NCBI RefSeq assembly: GCF_001942255.1
Contig: NZ_MKKC01000078.1
Location: 1 to 58,872 of the forward strand
Origin: Nocardiopsis sp. CNR-923
GTDB taxonomy: Bacteria; Actinomycetota; Actinomycetes; Streptosporangiales; Streptosporangiaceae
DNA: 58,872 bases
Reading direction: 5' to 3'
This document shows, piece after piece, positions 15,662 through 25,435 of this stretch (within the stretch, counting starts at the first letter, position 1; every line of letters starts with the position of its first letter). The notes under the pieces are model-generated. The model ran no database searches. It saw only the letters and a list, made by a program, of their open reading frames with translations, and was not told the DNA's origin. Both the position numbers and the translations under genes were made by a program.

Positions 15662-17509
15662 TCAGCGCCTGCGCTGGAACTGGTTGACCAGCCGCATCCG
15701 GCGCGCGTTGGTGATGATGCCGGTGAGGGTGACCGCGAACGTGCGGATGGAGTCGGCGAAGTCCTCGATCCGCCACTCCTGGGGCCCGGTGTACCAGGCC
15801 AGTCCGTCACCGGTGAGTTCCTCGTCCGTCAGGTCGGTCAGCGCGGCGGACGCCAGAATGTTCGCCCAGCGGTCGACGTCGTCGAAGATGACCGCGTACG
15901 GCAGGTAGCGCGAGTAGATCTCCACGCGCTCCCCGGGCCGCTCCGTCGCCGACCTCTGGCTGAGCAGATAGTCGCGGAAGCCGATGGTGTGCGCGAGCAC
16001 CGAGCTGCCCAGTCGGGTCTTGGCGGGCATGTACTGGGCGGCGACCGTGATCGCGGCCCCGGCGATGACGACCGCGAGCCCGGTGAAGGCCGCCGTGGTG
16101 AACATCGCCAGCAGCACGGTCAGCAGCACCCCGAGCGCGGTGATCGCCATGCCCGTGGTGCTCCAGCGTCCGCGCACCTGGTTCGGGGAGCGCGCGAACC
16201 ACCTCAGCCGCACCATGTCCCGGTACAGCTCCTCCCGGACGCGGTCCATCCTGGCCGGGAAGTCCGAGCACACGCGGGCCGTGCCCACCTGGGACAGGCG
16301 GACGGTCCGGCGTTCGGCGAACAGCGCGTCCAGCAGGAGCCACTCGTAGGGCCGCAGGCTCTCCCCAGGCGGCCCGTCCAGACGCACGAGCCGCCAGTCG
16401 ACCGACGTGAAGTGCTCGTGCGGCAGTTCCTCCAGCCGGATGTAGCCGCGCACGGCCAGGTCCACCACCGCACCGGTCAGGTCGGTGATGTCGACGGTCT
16501 CGTTGAAGAGCGTGCCGATCTGGCCGGGGTGCACACCGTCCGGCGGTTCGAAGCGCGCCCTGCCGTGCTCCCCGGTGGTCACCGGCGCCTGGTCGCCCCG
16601 GGCCGCCTCCTCGCGCAGCGCGCGCTCGTCCCGGCCGCGCACGCGGATCAGCACCACCAGGCCGCCGACCAGGACCACCAGCAGCAGGCCGAACACCCCG
16701 GCCGTCCACGGGGTCACCTGGAAAGCCGAGGCGAGCGACCAGCGGCGGTTCAGGATCGGCTCCCCCTCGGCCGTTCCGGGAGGATAGGTGACGGCGATGT
16801 CGAGACGGTCCCTGGGACGCATGTCGGCCTGGAGGAAGTGCGCCACGGCCGTGTCGGCGCCCATGTCGGAGGCCGTGCAGTACAGGGCGCTGCGCGGCTC
16901 GCCCGCCAGGCACGACAGTCCCTCGGGGGGCATCTGGGCGGTGACGGTCACGTCCGTGGACTGCACGGTGTGGCTGTAGGCGCCCACCGCCCGCCACTCC
17001 AGCTGGACCCCCTGGGCGACCTGGCTGACCGCCCCGCGCACCCGGTAGCGGAGCACCACGGTCTCCGCGCCGCCGGTGGAGATGTGCGCGTACAGGGTGC
17101 CGCCCGCCTTCTCCGTCTCGACCGCCAGGTCCTCGCCCGCGCCGTCGGCGGCGCCGATCCCGTGCACCTCGAAGACGCGGTCGTGCTCGGTGTCGTAGAG
17201 CATCGTCTCGGTGAGCGCCCGGGTGAAGGTCGTCGGGGTCCCGCCCTCGAAGGTGACCGTCTCCTGCCCGAGCAGGACGCCGTCCTCCTCCAGGTGGAGC
17301 CGGATGTCGTTGGTGATCACCGTCCCGCTGGTCGAACTCCGGCCGACGACCGCGTCCGGAGGCCCTTGTACTGTGGGTCCCGGTGCCGCCGTCACGGCAT
17401 GGGCCGCGCCCACGGACCCGACGGCGGTGACCACCGTGAACAGCGAGGAGAACACGAGAGCGGCCGCCGCGGACGCGACGGCCGGGCACCTGGAGCCGAC
17501 CCACCACAT
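15662..17509 (-). CDS. DUF2207-family predicted membrane protein
   Basis: 615 residues from ATG 17509 (MWWVGSRC). A signal peptide ([22 protein letters not shown]) leads a large extracellular beta-rich domain (about 35-290), with the DUF2207-type opening in which a lipid- or ligand-like beta fold begins [13 protein letters not shown] membrane helix follows ([20 protein letters not shown]). The cytoplasmic part contains [13 protein letters not shown] and a winged-helix-like segment ([15 protein letters not shown]). Two more helices come next ([34 protein letters not shown]), then a conserved [29 protein letters not shown] block. This is the standard DUF2207 order. Function is unknown. The gene is divergent from two metallopeptidase genes, 90 bases away. 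Confidence 0.8.
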   Translation of the reverse strand: MWWVGSRCPAVASAAAALVFSSLFTVVTAVGSVGAAHAVTAAPGPTVQGPPDAVVGRSSTSGTVITNDIRLHLEEDGVLLGQETVTFEGGTPTTFTRALTETMLYDTEHDRVFEVHGIGAADGAGEDLAVETEKAGGTLYAHISTGGAETVVLRYRVRGAVSQVAQGVQLEWRAVGAYSHTVQSTDVTVTAQMPPEGLSCLAGEPRSALYCTASDMGADTAVAHFLQADMRPRDRLDIAVTYPPGTAEGEPILNRRWSLASAFQVTPWTAGVFGLLLVVLVGGLVVLIRVRGRDERALREEAARGDQAPVTTGEHGRARFEPPDGVHPGQIGTLFNETVDITDLTGAVVDLAVRGYIRLEELPHEHFTSVDWRLVRLDGPPGESLRPYEWLLLDALFAERRTVRLSQVGTARVCSDFPARMDRVREELYRDMVRLRWFARSPNQVRGRWSTTGMAITALGVLLTVLLAMFTTAAFTGLAVVIAGAAITVAAQYMPAKTRLGSSVLAHTIGFRDYLLSQRSATERPGERVEIYSRYLPYAVIFDDVDRWANILASAALTDLTDEELTGDGLAWYTGPQEWRIEDFADSIRTFAVTLTGIITNARRMRLVNQFQRRR

Positions 17510-17599
17510 GACGCGAGAGCCTATCCGGTCCCCCCGTTCCCCCCGTGCACTGACGCCCCTTCCCCTGGGTCGGACCCACCGCCGCGGCCGGGTGGTCCC

Positions 17600-18550
17600 A
17601 TGGTGACCCCGGCCCCCGACGTGGGCGCCGGGTTCTGGTCGGAACGGCCGGGGTTCGTCCAGCGGCTCGGGCTGTCCGCGTCGTTCACGCTGTGCGTCGG
17701 GCTGGCCGCGGTCGGGTTCACCGGGTTCCTCGCGACGTCGGAGATACTCGCCCCCGCGGAGGCCTCCTGGCCCGACGCCCACCCGTTCGGCGCGGCGGGC
17801 CAGGACCCCGAGCCGACGACGGCCGAGGCTCCGCTGACCGACACCGGCGGTGATCCGCTGCTCGACAACGCCCTCTACGAGGTCGGCGAACTGGGCGAGG
17901 TCACGTGCGGCGCCCCGGAGCTGGCCCCGGACGACCCCGCGTCGACGGAGGGGTTCGCGCACGCCATCGCCGACTGCCTCGACCAAGCCTGGAGCGCCTA
18001 CTTCACGGAGGCCGGGCTGGAGTTCTCCTCCCCCAACCGCGTCTACTGGTACGCCGAGGGGCACAGCCCGTGCGGCCCCTTCCCCAAGGAGGACACCGCG
18101 GCCTTCTACTGCCAGGCCAACCAGGGCCTGTACCTGGGGGTGGAGGACATCGTCGAGGCCTCGGCGGGCACCGACCGGCCCGAGGCGTACACCTTCCTGC
18201 TCAGCCACGAGTACGGGCACCACGTCCAGGGCCAGTCCCGCGTGCTCGCGGAGTTTCGCTCCGACCGCGCCGCGGCCGACCCCGAGACCGCCGACGAACT
18301 GACCCGCCGCAACGAACTCCAGGCCGACTGCCTCGGCGGAGTGTTCCTCGGCGCGTCCGGCACCTCCCTGGACCTCGGCGCTCGGGAGCGGGCGAACATC
18401 CTCGACGACGTCGCCCGGCGCAGTGACCACGGAGCCGAGCGCACGCACGGACAGGCGTCCAGTGCCCGCCTGTGGACCGAACACGGCATGGACCGAAGGG
18501 ACCCGGCCGCGTGCAACACGTGGAAGGCCAACGGGGAGCTGGTGCGGTGA
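17600..18550 (+). CDS. Putative neutral zinc metallopeptidase (YpfJ-like), copy 1
   Basis: 316 residues from ATG 17600. One membrane helix (LSASFTLCVGLAAVGFTGFLA) anchors the protein, with the catalytic part outside the cell. The zinc motif is LLSHEYGHHVQGQSR (HExxH), and the third ligand region is RRNELQADCLGGVF. Three or more cysteines (GEVTCGAP, IADCLDQ, HSPCGPF, FYCQANQ, AACNTW) could form disulfides. The C-terminal ERTHG and DPAACNTW blocks are family-typical. Substrate unknown. The stop overlaps the GTG of a second, similar gene (GTGA), so the two are co-translated. Confidence 0.8.
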   Translation: MVTPAPDVGAGFWSERPGFVQRLGLSASFTLCVGLAAVGFTGFLATSEILAPAEASWPDAHPFGAAGQDPEPTTAEAPLTDTGGDPLLDNALYEVGELGEVTCGAPELAPDDPASTEGFAHAIADCLDQAWSAYFTEAGLEFSSPNRVYWYAEGHSPCGPFPKEDTAAFYCQANQGLYLGVEDIVEASAGTDRPEAYTFLLSHEYGHHVQGQSRVLAEFRSDRAAADPETADELTRRNELQADCLGGVFLGASGTSLDLGARERANILDDVARRSDHGAERTHGQASSARLWTEHGMDRRDPAACNTWKANGELVR

Positions 18551-19514
18551 GGGGCGGGACGGACCCGGTCGGCGACCGGGCCCGCCAGGTCGACCGCCGT
18601 GTGCTCGGCACAGTGGCCGCCCTGCTCGCGCTGCTCATGACGCTGGCCGTGCTCTCGTGGTCCGCGGTCGAGGACGACCGGGGCACGGCCCCCGGGGCCG
18701 CGGCCGACGACGCCGACCGGTCCCTCCCCAGCGGCTCCGGCGACGGGGGCGCGGCGGATCTCGCCCACCACCCCGACCAGCGGGGGCGCCCTCCGGCCGC
18801 ACGGCGCTGGTGGCCAATCCGCTGTACGACACGGGCCGTCTCAGCCCGCTCCCCTGCCCGGTGCCCGAGCCGGACGTCGACGATTCCGACTCGATGGAGC
18901 GCTTCCTCCACCGGGTCGCGGACTGTCTGGACGACGCGTGGAGCACCCAGTTCTCCCGGGCGGGGATCCCGTTCGAGCCGCCGGACCGCGTGTTCTGGGA
19001 CGAGCCCGGGACGAGCCCGTGCCGGGCCTACCCCTCCGCCGCCGGCGCCTTCTACTGCCGGGCCAGCCGGAGCGTCTACATCGGCACCGCCGACGTGGTG
19101 GAGAAGTGGAACGGCGCCACCGACAGCGTGGTGTACGCGTCCCTGCTCGCGCACGAGTACGGGCACCACGTCCAGGGCGAGTCCGGCCTGTTGGAGTACT
19201 ACCACGAGCGGCGCCGTCTGGAGGTCGACGCCCTGGAGCGCAACGCGTGGACACGGCGGAGCGAACTCCAGGCCAATTGTCTGGCGGGCGCGTTCCTCGG
19301 GTCGGTCCGTCTCGGCTACCGGTTGGACGGGGACGACTTCGAGGCGCTCCTCGACGACGCGGCCGCCACGGCCGACCGCGAGGACGGCGACGAGGAGGAG
19401 CGCACCCACGGGTCGGCGGACAACGGCGTGTGGTGGACCAGGCGGGGGTGGGAGGAGCAGACCCCCGGCGCGTGCAACACGTGGGACGTCGCCGACGAGT
19501 CACTCGTCCATTAG
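18547..19514 (+). CDS. Putative neutral zinc metallopeptidase (YpfJ-like), copy 2 (one frame break)
   Basis: The GTG at 18547 overlaps the stop of copy 1. A membrane helix (VLGTVAALLALLMTLAVLSW) is followed by a linker and the same catalytic plan as copy 1: LLAHEYGHHVQGES, RRSELQANCLAGAF (Asn replaces the Asp of copy 1), ERTHGSADNG and GACNTWDV. The frame is lost at about 18782, where CAGCGGGGGCGCCC holds five G; six would join HHPDQRG to APSGRTALVANPLYD. The repaired protein has about 322 residues. The paralogues differ well beyond the core, so this is an old duplication. Both probably work at the cell surface; substrates unknown. Confidence 0.75.
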
Positions 19515-19716
19515 GGCGTGTGCCGCGGACACACGCCCCGCTGAGCGACACCCCGGCGCGGCTCCCGCCGCGTTCCCGCCAGCCGCGAGGACCCCGCCCT
19601 CACTCCTTCCTCGGCCTCGCGACAGCCGCACCGGACACCTGCCCCGCCGCGGGCGGCGTCCACGGATCACGCCCCAGCGCTGTCGCGCACTCACCCAGCG
19701 TGGCAGGATGCTGGGT

Positions 19717-22071
19717 ATGTCGGACCCCGCCCTGCCCCCCGAACCCGTGGCCCTCGTCACCTCTGACCGACCGTGCCCCGGCCCGGAACGCGTCGAGCTG
19801 CGCGTGCACGGCGTCGCCGGCGGCACGGCCGAGGAGCTTCTCGACGTCGAACCGGCCATGCGCGTGGCCGGCGACGGCCTCGCGGGCTTCTTCCGCTGGC
19901 GCGGCCAAGGCGGCGCCGAGACCGTTCCGGGGGTGCGCCGCGAGATCTTCGCGTGGGGGAACCTGACCTCGGGCAGTTCCTCGCGCGCTCTGTGGCTGTT
20001 GTTGCTCCCGTTCATGCTGCTCAACCTGGCGTACTGGACGCGGCCGGGCGGCCTCGACCGGTGCCAGGGCGGCGGGCGCCACGCGGCCGACCACGTCTAC
20101 GACGGCTCCGTCCGCCTCCTCGCGCTCTCCCTGACCGTGCTCATCACCCTGGCCGCCGCCGGGATCGGGATGGACCTGGTCGCGTGGCAGTGCACCGCAC
20201 AGGCGGAGGCGTGCGTCCGCGCCCGCCCGTGGCTGACCTTCCTGGCCGCTCCCTCCTCGCCTCTGTCGGCTCCGGGGACCGCCCTGATCCTCGGCGCCCT
20301 CGTCCCGGTGTCGGTGGTCGTGGTGCTCTGGTGCCTGTCCCGGCGCACCGAGAGGGAGTACGAGGTCGTCCGGGGCCCCGCCTGCCCGGTGACGAGCGAC
20401 GCCGCCCCGCTCAGCCGCCCCGGCTTCTGGCACAACGGCGAGCTCCTGGCGCGGCTGCGGTCCGCGCACATCGCGGTGGCCCTGGGCACGGTGGCCGTGC
20501 TGCTCCTCGTTCCGGCCCTGCGGCACGACCTCGCCGAGGGCGGAAGCGTCCTGTCCGGGCTGTCGTCGGTCGGGACGGTTCTGGCGGCGCTCCTGGGGAC
20601 GGTGATGACGGCGAGCGCCGGGAGCGTCGTGGTGCCCGGCGCGGGCCCGAGACACAACGGACGCGTGGACCGCGTCTGCCGGATGCTGCGGGACGCGACG
20701 GTCGCGGTCGGGGTGGGGGTGGCCGCGTACACCGCGTGGCCGCGACCGTCCTGGACGCCGTCGGACCGTCTGCCGGGCCACGGCGCGACGCTCAACGCGC
20801 TGTTCACCGGCCAGGGGCTCCTGGTGTTGGTGTTGTTGGCGGCGTCGATGGCGCTGTACGTGTCGGACCGCGCCGACGACCGTTCGGCGATGCGGGGCAC
20901 GGCGGGTCCGGCGACCGCGGCGCTGGGCGCCCTGCTCGGGGGCGGTTTCTCCGCCGCGCTCGTCTACCAGGGTTCGCTGTGGCTGAGCGGGTGCGACGCC
21001 CTGACACCGAGCGCCACCGCCTGCCTGGAGGTCGCCCCGCCGACGGCGTACTCGTGGCTCCAGCTCGCGTTCACCCTGGAGGCCGTGATCGCCCTGCTCG
21101 TCGTGGCCGTGCTCGCGACCGCGCTGCGCCGCGCCACCCGCGCCCACCTCCCGGCCGTCACCGAACACTACGCCCGCAGCGTGCGTGACCGGCGCACCTG
21201 GGAGATCGCCCGAGCGCGGGCCATGGGGCGGATGACCGAGGCCCTGCCGGCGGTCATGGCCGCCTTGCTGGCGCCGACGGCGCCGTTGGTGGCGCTCGTG
21301 CTGTACTCGGCCTTCTCCGGCGACGTGATCGCGGGCCCGCGGCCCGCCGACACCGCGGTGTCCGGCGGAATCGGGGGGCTCGCCCGGGAGACGGTGGCGC
21401 TGATGGTCAGCGTCGGTTCGATCCTGGGCGGCGCGGCGCTGCTGGGCGTGGCCTGGGTCGGCCGGAGCGCCTACCGTGACCGGCCGACGCGGCAGGCGGT
21501 GGGCGCGCTGTGGGACGTGGGCACGTTCTGGCCCCGCGCGGCGCACCCGCTGGCTCCGCCCTCCTACGCCGAGCGCGCGGTGCCGCAGCTGACCGCCCGG
21601 GTGGCGCGGATGGTCCGCGACGGCGCCGACGTGGTGCTGTCGGGTCACTCACAGGGGTCCGTGCTCGCCGCCGCCACGATCTGGCAGCTTCCGCAGGACT
21701 GCGTGGAACGGGTCGGGCTCGTGACCCACGGGTCGCCGCTCGACCGCCTCTACGCCCGCTACTTCCCCGCCTACTTCGGTCCGCACGCCTTCGCTGACCT
21801 GCGGCGCCGCGTGTCGGGCTGGCGGAACCTGTGGCGGGTCACCGACGCCTTCGCGGACCCGGTGCGCACGATGGAGCGTTCCGGCGGGGGACCGGACGTG
21901 CCCGGGGTGGTCCCTCCGGCGGAGCCGCTGCCCGATCCCCGCGCCTACGACCCGCCGCCGGGCGAGGCGCTGCGCCCGCGGATCCTGGCGCACTCCCGCT
22001 ACACGGACGACCCCGCCTACGCGGAGTCCCTGTGGAAGGTGCTCAACGACGCGGGCGGCCACCGCGGCTGA
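19717..22071 (+). CDS. Large polytopic membrane protein with split alpha/beta-hydrolase motifs
   Basis: 784 residues from ATG 19717, which a CAGGAT element 7 bases upstream suggests is leaderless. The soluble N-terminus holds ELRVHGVAGGTAEELLD, resembling the oxyanion-hole strand (HGxxG) of alpha/beta hydrolases. About ten hydrophobic helices follow (for example ALWLLLLPFMLLNLAYW, LLVLVLLAASMALYV, LQLAFTLEAVIALLVVAVLA, ETVALMVSVGSILGGAALLG). The soluble C-terminus then has a nucleophile elbow VVLSGHSQGSVLAAA and the strand GLVTHGSPLDRLY, as in lipases. The simplest model is a hydrolase fold whose two halves are divided by a membrane domain. I do not recognise a named family. No operon partner is obvious. 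Confidence 0.7.
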   Translation: MSDPALPPEPVALVTSDRPCPGPERVELRVHGVAGGTAEELLDVEPAMRVAGDGLAGFFRWRGQGGAETVPGVRREIFAWGNLTSGSSSRALWLLLLPFMLLNLAYWTRPGGLDRCQGGGRHAADHVYDGSVRLLALSLTVLITLAAAGIGMDLVAWQCTAQAEACVRARPWLTFLAAPSSPLSAPGTALILGALVPVSVVVVLWCLSRRTEREYEVVRGPACPVTSDAAPLSRPGFWHNGELLARLRSAHIAVALGTVAVLLLVPALRHDLAEGGSVLSGLSSVGTVLAALLGTVMTASAGSVVVPGAGPRHNGRVDRVCRMLRDATVAVGVGVAAYTAWPRPSWTPSDRLPGHGATLNALFTGQGLLVLVLLAASMALYVSDRADDRSAMRGTAGPATAALGALLGGGFSAALVYQGSLWLSGCDALTPSATACLEVAPPTAYSWLQLAFTLEAVIALLVVAVLATALRRATRAHLPAVTEHYARSVRDRRTWEIARARAMGRMTEALPAVMAALLAPTAPLVALVLYSAFSGDVIAGPRPADTAVSGGIGGLARETVALMVSVGSILGGAALLGVAWVGRSAYRDRPTRQAVGALWDVGTFWPRAAHPLAPPSYAERAVPQLTARVARMVRDGADVVLSGHSQGSVLAAATIWQLPQDCVERVGLVTHGSPLDRLYARYFPAYFGPHAFADLRRRVSGWRNLWRVTDAFADPVRTMERSGGGPDVPGVVPPAEPLPDPRAYDPPPGEALRPRILAHSRYTDDPAYAESLWKVLNDAGGHRG

Positions 22072-22095
22072 GGTCCGGGAGCGTGGTCGGGTGGT

Positions 22096-22395
22096 CTACC
22101 AGGGGCCGTAGGGCCCGTTGTTGCGACCGCCGCCCGCGCCCTTGACCGCCGGGCGCACGTCGAGCAGGAAGACGAGGGTGGCGACCAGGCCGAGGATGAC
22201 GAACATGCCGGTGCCGGAGAACACCGCCAGGAGGGACAGACCCGTGGCGGCGCCGGTGAGGATGAGCCAGAGCTTCTTGGTCTGCTTGTCCATCAGCTCG
22301 AACGCCTGGGCGGGTGTGCGGATCACCTCGATCAGGGCGTACAGACTGGCCACGAAGGTGACCAGGTAGATGGCCTGCCAGATCATTGCGAACAC
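22096..22395 (-). CDS. DUF2516-family small membrane protein
   Basis: 99 residues from GTG 22395, chosen because GGGAG stands 6 bases before it; an ATG three codons later is possible. Three hydrophobic helices (AIYLVTFVASLYALIEVI, LWLILTGAATGLSLLAVFSG, MFVILGLVATLVFLLDV) flank the conserved MDKQTKKLWLI loop, and the ending DVRPAVKGAGGGRNNGPYGPW has the DVRP motif of the family. Function unknown. It ends 24 bases after the convergent membrane hydrolase-like gene. Confidence 0.75.
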   Translation of the reverse strand: MFAMIWQAIYLVTFVASLYALIEVIRTPAQAFELMDKQTKKLWLILTGAATGLSLLAVFSGTGMFVILGLVATLVFLLDVRPAVKGAGGGRNNGPYGPW

Positions 22396-22509
22396 TGCAC
22401 ACTCCCGACGACGTGTTCCGGCGGGGGTCCCGCCCGCTCTCCACGGTAAACGCACCGGGGCCGCCGATCGTGCCCAGGGGAGTCGGGCGTCACAGACGTG
22501 CGCCCCGGG

Positions 22510-23456
22510 TCAGACCGGGATGTGCCAGAGGCAGGTGACCGACGCGAGGAGGAACGCGGAGCCGCCCATGATGAACGCGCCCGCGTGGTAGGAAAGTTCG
22601 GAGTCGGGACGCAGGAGGCGGTTGACGCGACGTACCACCCCGGCCTGGGCACTCGCCTCCAGTGCGGCCATCGCCCCGGCGGGCACCGGCGCGGGTCCGG
22701 CGGCGCCGAACCGCAGGAGGGCCATGGCGAGCTCGCGGGAGGAGCTCGTGCGGCGGGCCTGGTCGTCGGCGCACATCTCGATGAGCAGGGCGACGCTCTC
22801 GTAGTACGTCCGGATCAGGGGGGCGCGCGGGAAGGCGCGCTTGAGCGAGGAGAACGGCAGCAGCACGAGGTCGTGGCGCTGGCGCAGGTGGGCGTGTTCG
22901 TGGGCCAGGACGGCGGCAAGTTCGCGGTTGTCGAGGACGGCGAGGGCGCCGGCGCTGATGACGATTCGGGACCGCAGCACGCCGGGCAGGCAGTACGCGG
23001 CGCGGCCGGATGGTCGACCACGCGGGCGCCGGGGACGTCGGGGTGTTCGCTGGCCACGAGTTCGAGGAGGTCGTGGTGGCGGCGGCGCACCCGCACGACG
23101 TGCACGAAGGAGGAGACCAGTCCGAAGAAGAGGACGAGGGTGAGCACGGTCGCCAGCGCCACGGCCGCGATGCGACTGACGCCCTCCAGGCCGTGGGAGG
23201 CACCGGTGGACAGGAGGTCGCCGGAGACGGCGTCGGTGGCCAGCGCGAGCAGGCCCGCCGCCGCGCCGAGTTCGTAGGTGGACAGTCCGTAGGCGAGCAG
23301 CGCTCCGATGGTGGACACGCCCCACGCCAGGCCCAGCGCCTGCCACGTGATCACGGCCGTGTAGGGGCCGCGCGACGGCCATCGCGCCCGGTGCAGGGCC
23401 TCCATGGCGAGCACGCAGCCGACCGCGACGAGGGAGAGGAGGGCGGCACTGACCAT
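22510..23456 (-). CDS. M56-family (BlaR1/MecR-like) membrane metallopeptidase (one frame break)
   Basis: Start ATG 23456, 5 bases after the blaI stop. N-terminal helices (VSAALLSLVAVGCVLAME, AVITWQALGLAWGVSTIGALLAY, VALATVLTLVLFFGLVSSFV) lead to a cytoplasmic zinc-protease domain with VLAHEHAHLRQRHD (HExxH) and the later EMCADDQARR. A C-terminal helix (FIMGGSAFLLASVTCLW) completes it. There is no beta-lactam-binding domain, as in actinobacterial BlaR homologues. The frame breaks at about 22995, in CCGGCCGCGCCGCG, where one base is missing between VVDHPAA and AYCLPGVLRSRI. The repaired length is about 315 residues. It should cleave the BlaI-type repressor upstream in response to cell-wall stress; that role is known for the family and inferred here. 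Confidence 0.8.
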
Positions 23457-23461
23457 TCGGA

Positions 23462-23824
23462 CTAGTTCCTTGGCTGCTCGATTTCCGAGAGTGCGCGCCG
23501 GAGCGCGTCAGCCTCCTGGCCGTCCATGGACTGGACGAAGGCGGCCAGGGCGGCGTCACGGTCTCCCGTCTGCCCGAGCGCGTCGAACATCAGCTCGGAC
23601 ACGTACGCCTCACGGCTGGCTGCCGGACGGTACCGCCACGCACGACCCTCCCGTGCCCGTGTGACGACCTTCTTCTTGGCCAGTCGGTCGAGCACGGTCA
23701 TGACGGTCGTGTGTGCGAGGTCGCGCTCGGCGAGGGCCTTGCCCACCTCGCGAACCGTCATCGGTTCGTTCTGCGCCCACAGTACATCCATCACCGCGCG
23801 TTCGAGTTCGCCTAGCCGAGTCAT
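23462..23824 (-). CDS. BlaI/MecI/CopY-family transcriptional repressor
   Basis: 120 residues from ATG 23824. The winged helix (LGELERAVMDVLWAQNEPMTVREVGKAL, then HTTVMTVLDRLAKKKVVTR) and the C-terminal dimerisation helices (FDALGQTGDRDAALAAFVQSM) match BlaI proteins such as Rv1846c of Mycobacterium. It represses its own operon and often beta-lactamase or respiratory genes by binding TACTACA-type dyads. One such dyad lies 24 bases before the start codon. It is followed by its presumed protease at 5 bases. Confidence 0.9.
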   Translation of the reverse strand: MTRLGELERAVMDVLWAQNEPMTVREVGKALAERDLAHTTVMTVLDRLAKKKVVTRAREGRAWRYRPAASREAYVSELMFDALGQTGDRDAALAAFVQSMDGQEADALRRALSEIEQPRN

Positions 23825-23847
23825 GGCGTCGAGTCTACCGGGGTTAC

Positions 23848-23864
23848 TACTACAACCTGTCGTA
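23848..23864. promoter_or_regulatory. BlaI-type operator upstream of blaI
   Basis: TACTACA (23848-23854), ACC spacer, TGTCGTA (23858-23864): an inverted repeat with one mismatch. It matches the TACTACA-N3-TGTAGTA form known for mycobacterial BlaI. It lies 24 bases before the blaI start and fits autoregulation. Confidence 0.65.
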
Positions 23865-23872
23865 CCCCCACG

Positions 23873-25378
23873 TTAATTCCTGGTCACGCGCGGACAGGGG
23901 TTCCAGCCGCCCGGTGGAAGCGGGAAGGAAGGGGACATGGGCAGCACACGACGTCTCACCGTGATCAGGGGCGACATCGCTCGGCGGGCGTCTTCCGCGG
24001 GCCCGTGGACGACGGGGCTCGGATCGGGGCGGCGCCTGTCCACGGGGTCGCGGTCGCGCCCGGCGCTCTCACGGCCCGGGTCGGCGATCGGCGGCGGGTA
24101 GCCGTCCGGCGCCTCCGCCTCCCGCCACGGCGTGAGCGCCCGCCTCCCCGGCAGGCCTCGCAGTTCCGGCACGTGACGGCGGACGTAGTCGCCCTCGGGG
24201 TCGAACCGGCGAGCCTGGCGCAGGGGGTTGAACGCGCGGTTCGGCCGGGTGTCGTTGCCGGTCCCGGCGACCCACTGCCAGTTCCCGTAGTTGTCGGCGA
24301 CGTCCCCGTCCACGAGGTGGGCGTGGAAGTGGTCGGCGCCCGCCCTCCAGTGCACGCGCAGAGTCCGGGTGAGGAAGGCCGCGGTGATCATGCGCGCCCG
24401 GTTGTGCATGAACCCCTCCCGCAGGAGCTGGCGCATGCCCGCGTCCACGATCGGCACTCCGGTCACACCGCGGCGCCAGGCGTCGAGGGCGTCCGGATCC
24501 TCGCGCCACGCGCGGTCCCTGGGCCGGTAGTCGCGCACGGGCAGTTCGGGAAAGGCGCGCGTGACCTGGTGGTGGAAGTCCCTCCAGGCGAGCTGGCGGA
24601 CGAACTCCTCGGCGCCCTCCCCCGCCCGCGCGGCCTCGGCCGCCTCGGCGACCTCCAGCGCGGACAGGCAGCCGAAGCGCAGGTCGGCGGACAGGTGCGA
24701 GGTGGCCGCGCCGGGCAGGTGGTCGCGTTCCCGCTCGTACCGGGCCAGGCCCCGGTCCAGCCATCCGTCCAGCCGCGCACGCGCCGCACTCTCCCCGCCG
24801 GCGGGGCGGTCTCCCGCCGCCGCCCCGGTCCCCGCCGTCGCCAGCCCGTCCGGGACGGCGCCCGGCTCGACCCCCTCCGGCAGGCGCACCTCCCCGGGGG
24901 CGGGCAGGACGCTCCTGCGGCCGTACTGCGCCCAGGCGCGCCAGTAGGGGGTGAAGACCCTGTAGTGGTCGCCGCCCGCCGGGGTGAGATCGCCCGGGGG
25001 GACCACCGTCAGTCCGGGGAACGGGCGCACGCACAGGCCCGTCCGCCGCAGCAGCTCCTCCCGCCGGGCGGCGAGCCGGGAGACCCCGGCGGTCAGGAAC
25101 ACCGTGTCGGTCCCGGTCCGCTCCGCCAGCGCGCGGACGTGTGCGGCCGTGTCCCCCGCCCGGACGACCAGGTCGCCGCCGCGCGCCCGCAACGAGGCGC
25201 GCAGGTCGACGAGCGCCTCGGCCAGGTAGCCGCACCGGTTGCGTGCGGCGCGCCGTACGATCCGCGGGTCGACCACGAACAGGGGCAGCACGGTCTCGGC
25301 GGCGTCGACGGCGGCGGTCAGCGCCGGGTGGTCGTGGACGCGCAGGTCCTGGGTGAACAGCACGATGGTCGGCGACAC
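23873..25378 (-). CDS. Deoxyribodipyrimidine photolyase (cryptochrome/photolyase family)
   Basis: 501 residues from GTG 25378. The N-terminal Rossmann antenna domain (TIVLFTQDLRVHDHPAL, FVVDPRIVR) is followed by the helical FAD domain. Its signatures are all present: RQLAWRDFHHQV, ITGxP-like VTGVPIVDAGMRQLL, GFMHNRARMITAAFL, and the flavin/lesion site HLVDGDVADNYGNWQWVAGTGND. The FNPLRQARRFDPEGDYVRR end is standard. The enzyme uses blue light to split cyclobutane dimers. After RALTPWREAEAPDGYPPPI the tail of about 75 residues is basic, Pro-rich and not family-like; a late frame error is possible. It is divergent from a DUF523/DUF1722 protein, a pairing also seen in the ybgA-phrB neighbourhood of enterobacteria. 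Confidence 0.88.
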   Translation of the reverse strand: MSPTIVLFTQDLRVHDHPALTAAVDAAETVLPLFVVDPRIVRRAARNRCGYLAEALVDLRASLRARGGDLVVRAGDTAAHVRALAERTGTDTVFLTAGVSRLAARREELLRRTGLCVRPFPGLTVVPPGDLTPAGGDHYRVFTPYWRAWAQYGRRSVLPAPGEVRLPEGVEPGAVPDGLATAGTGAAAGDRPAGGESAARARLDGWLDRGLARYERERDHLPGAATSHLSADLRFGCLSALEVAEAAEAARAGEGAEEFVRQLAWRDFHHQVTRAFPELPVRDYRPRDRAWREDPDALDAWRRGVTGVPIVDAGMRQLLREGFMHNRARMITAAFLTRTLRVHWRAGADHFHAHLVDGDVADNYGNWQWVAGTGNDTRPNRAFNPLRQARRFDPEGDYVRRHVPELRGLPGRRALTPWREAEAPDGYPPPIADPGRESAGRDRDPVDRRRPDPSPVVHGPAEDARRAMSPLITVRRRVLPMSPSFPLPPGGWNPCPRVTRN

Positions 25379-25435
25379 CCGTCCCCCTCACTCACGGTGG
25401 CGAATCATCATCTGATCGTAGCGGCGGTGTCGAGG

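Noticed and set aside
17510..18484. An N-terminal extension of the DUF2207 frame antisense to the first metallopeptidase
   Set aside because: The extension has no family features, while MWWVGSRC gives a signal peptide at once; the opposite strand encodes the protease with its HExxH motif.
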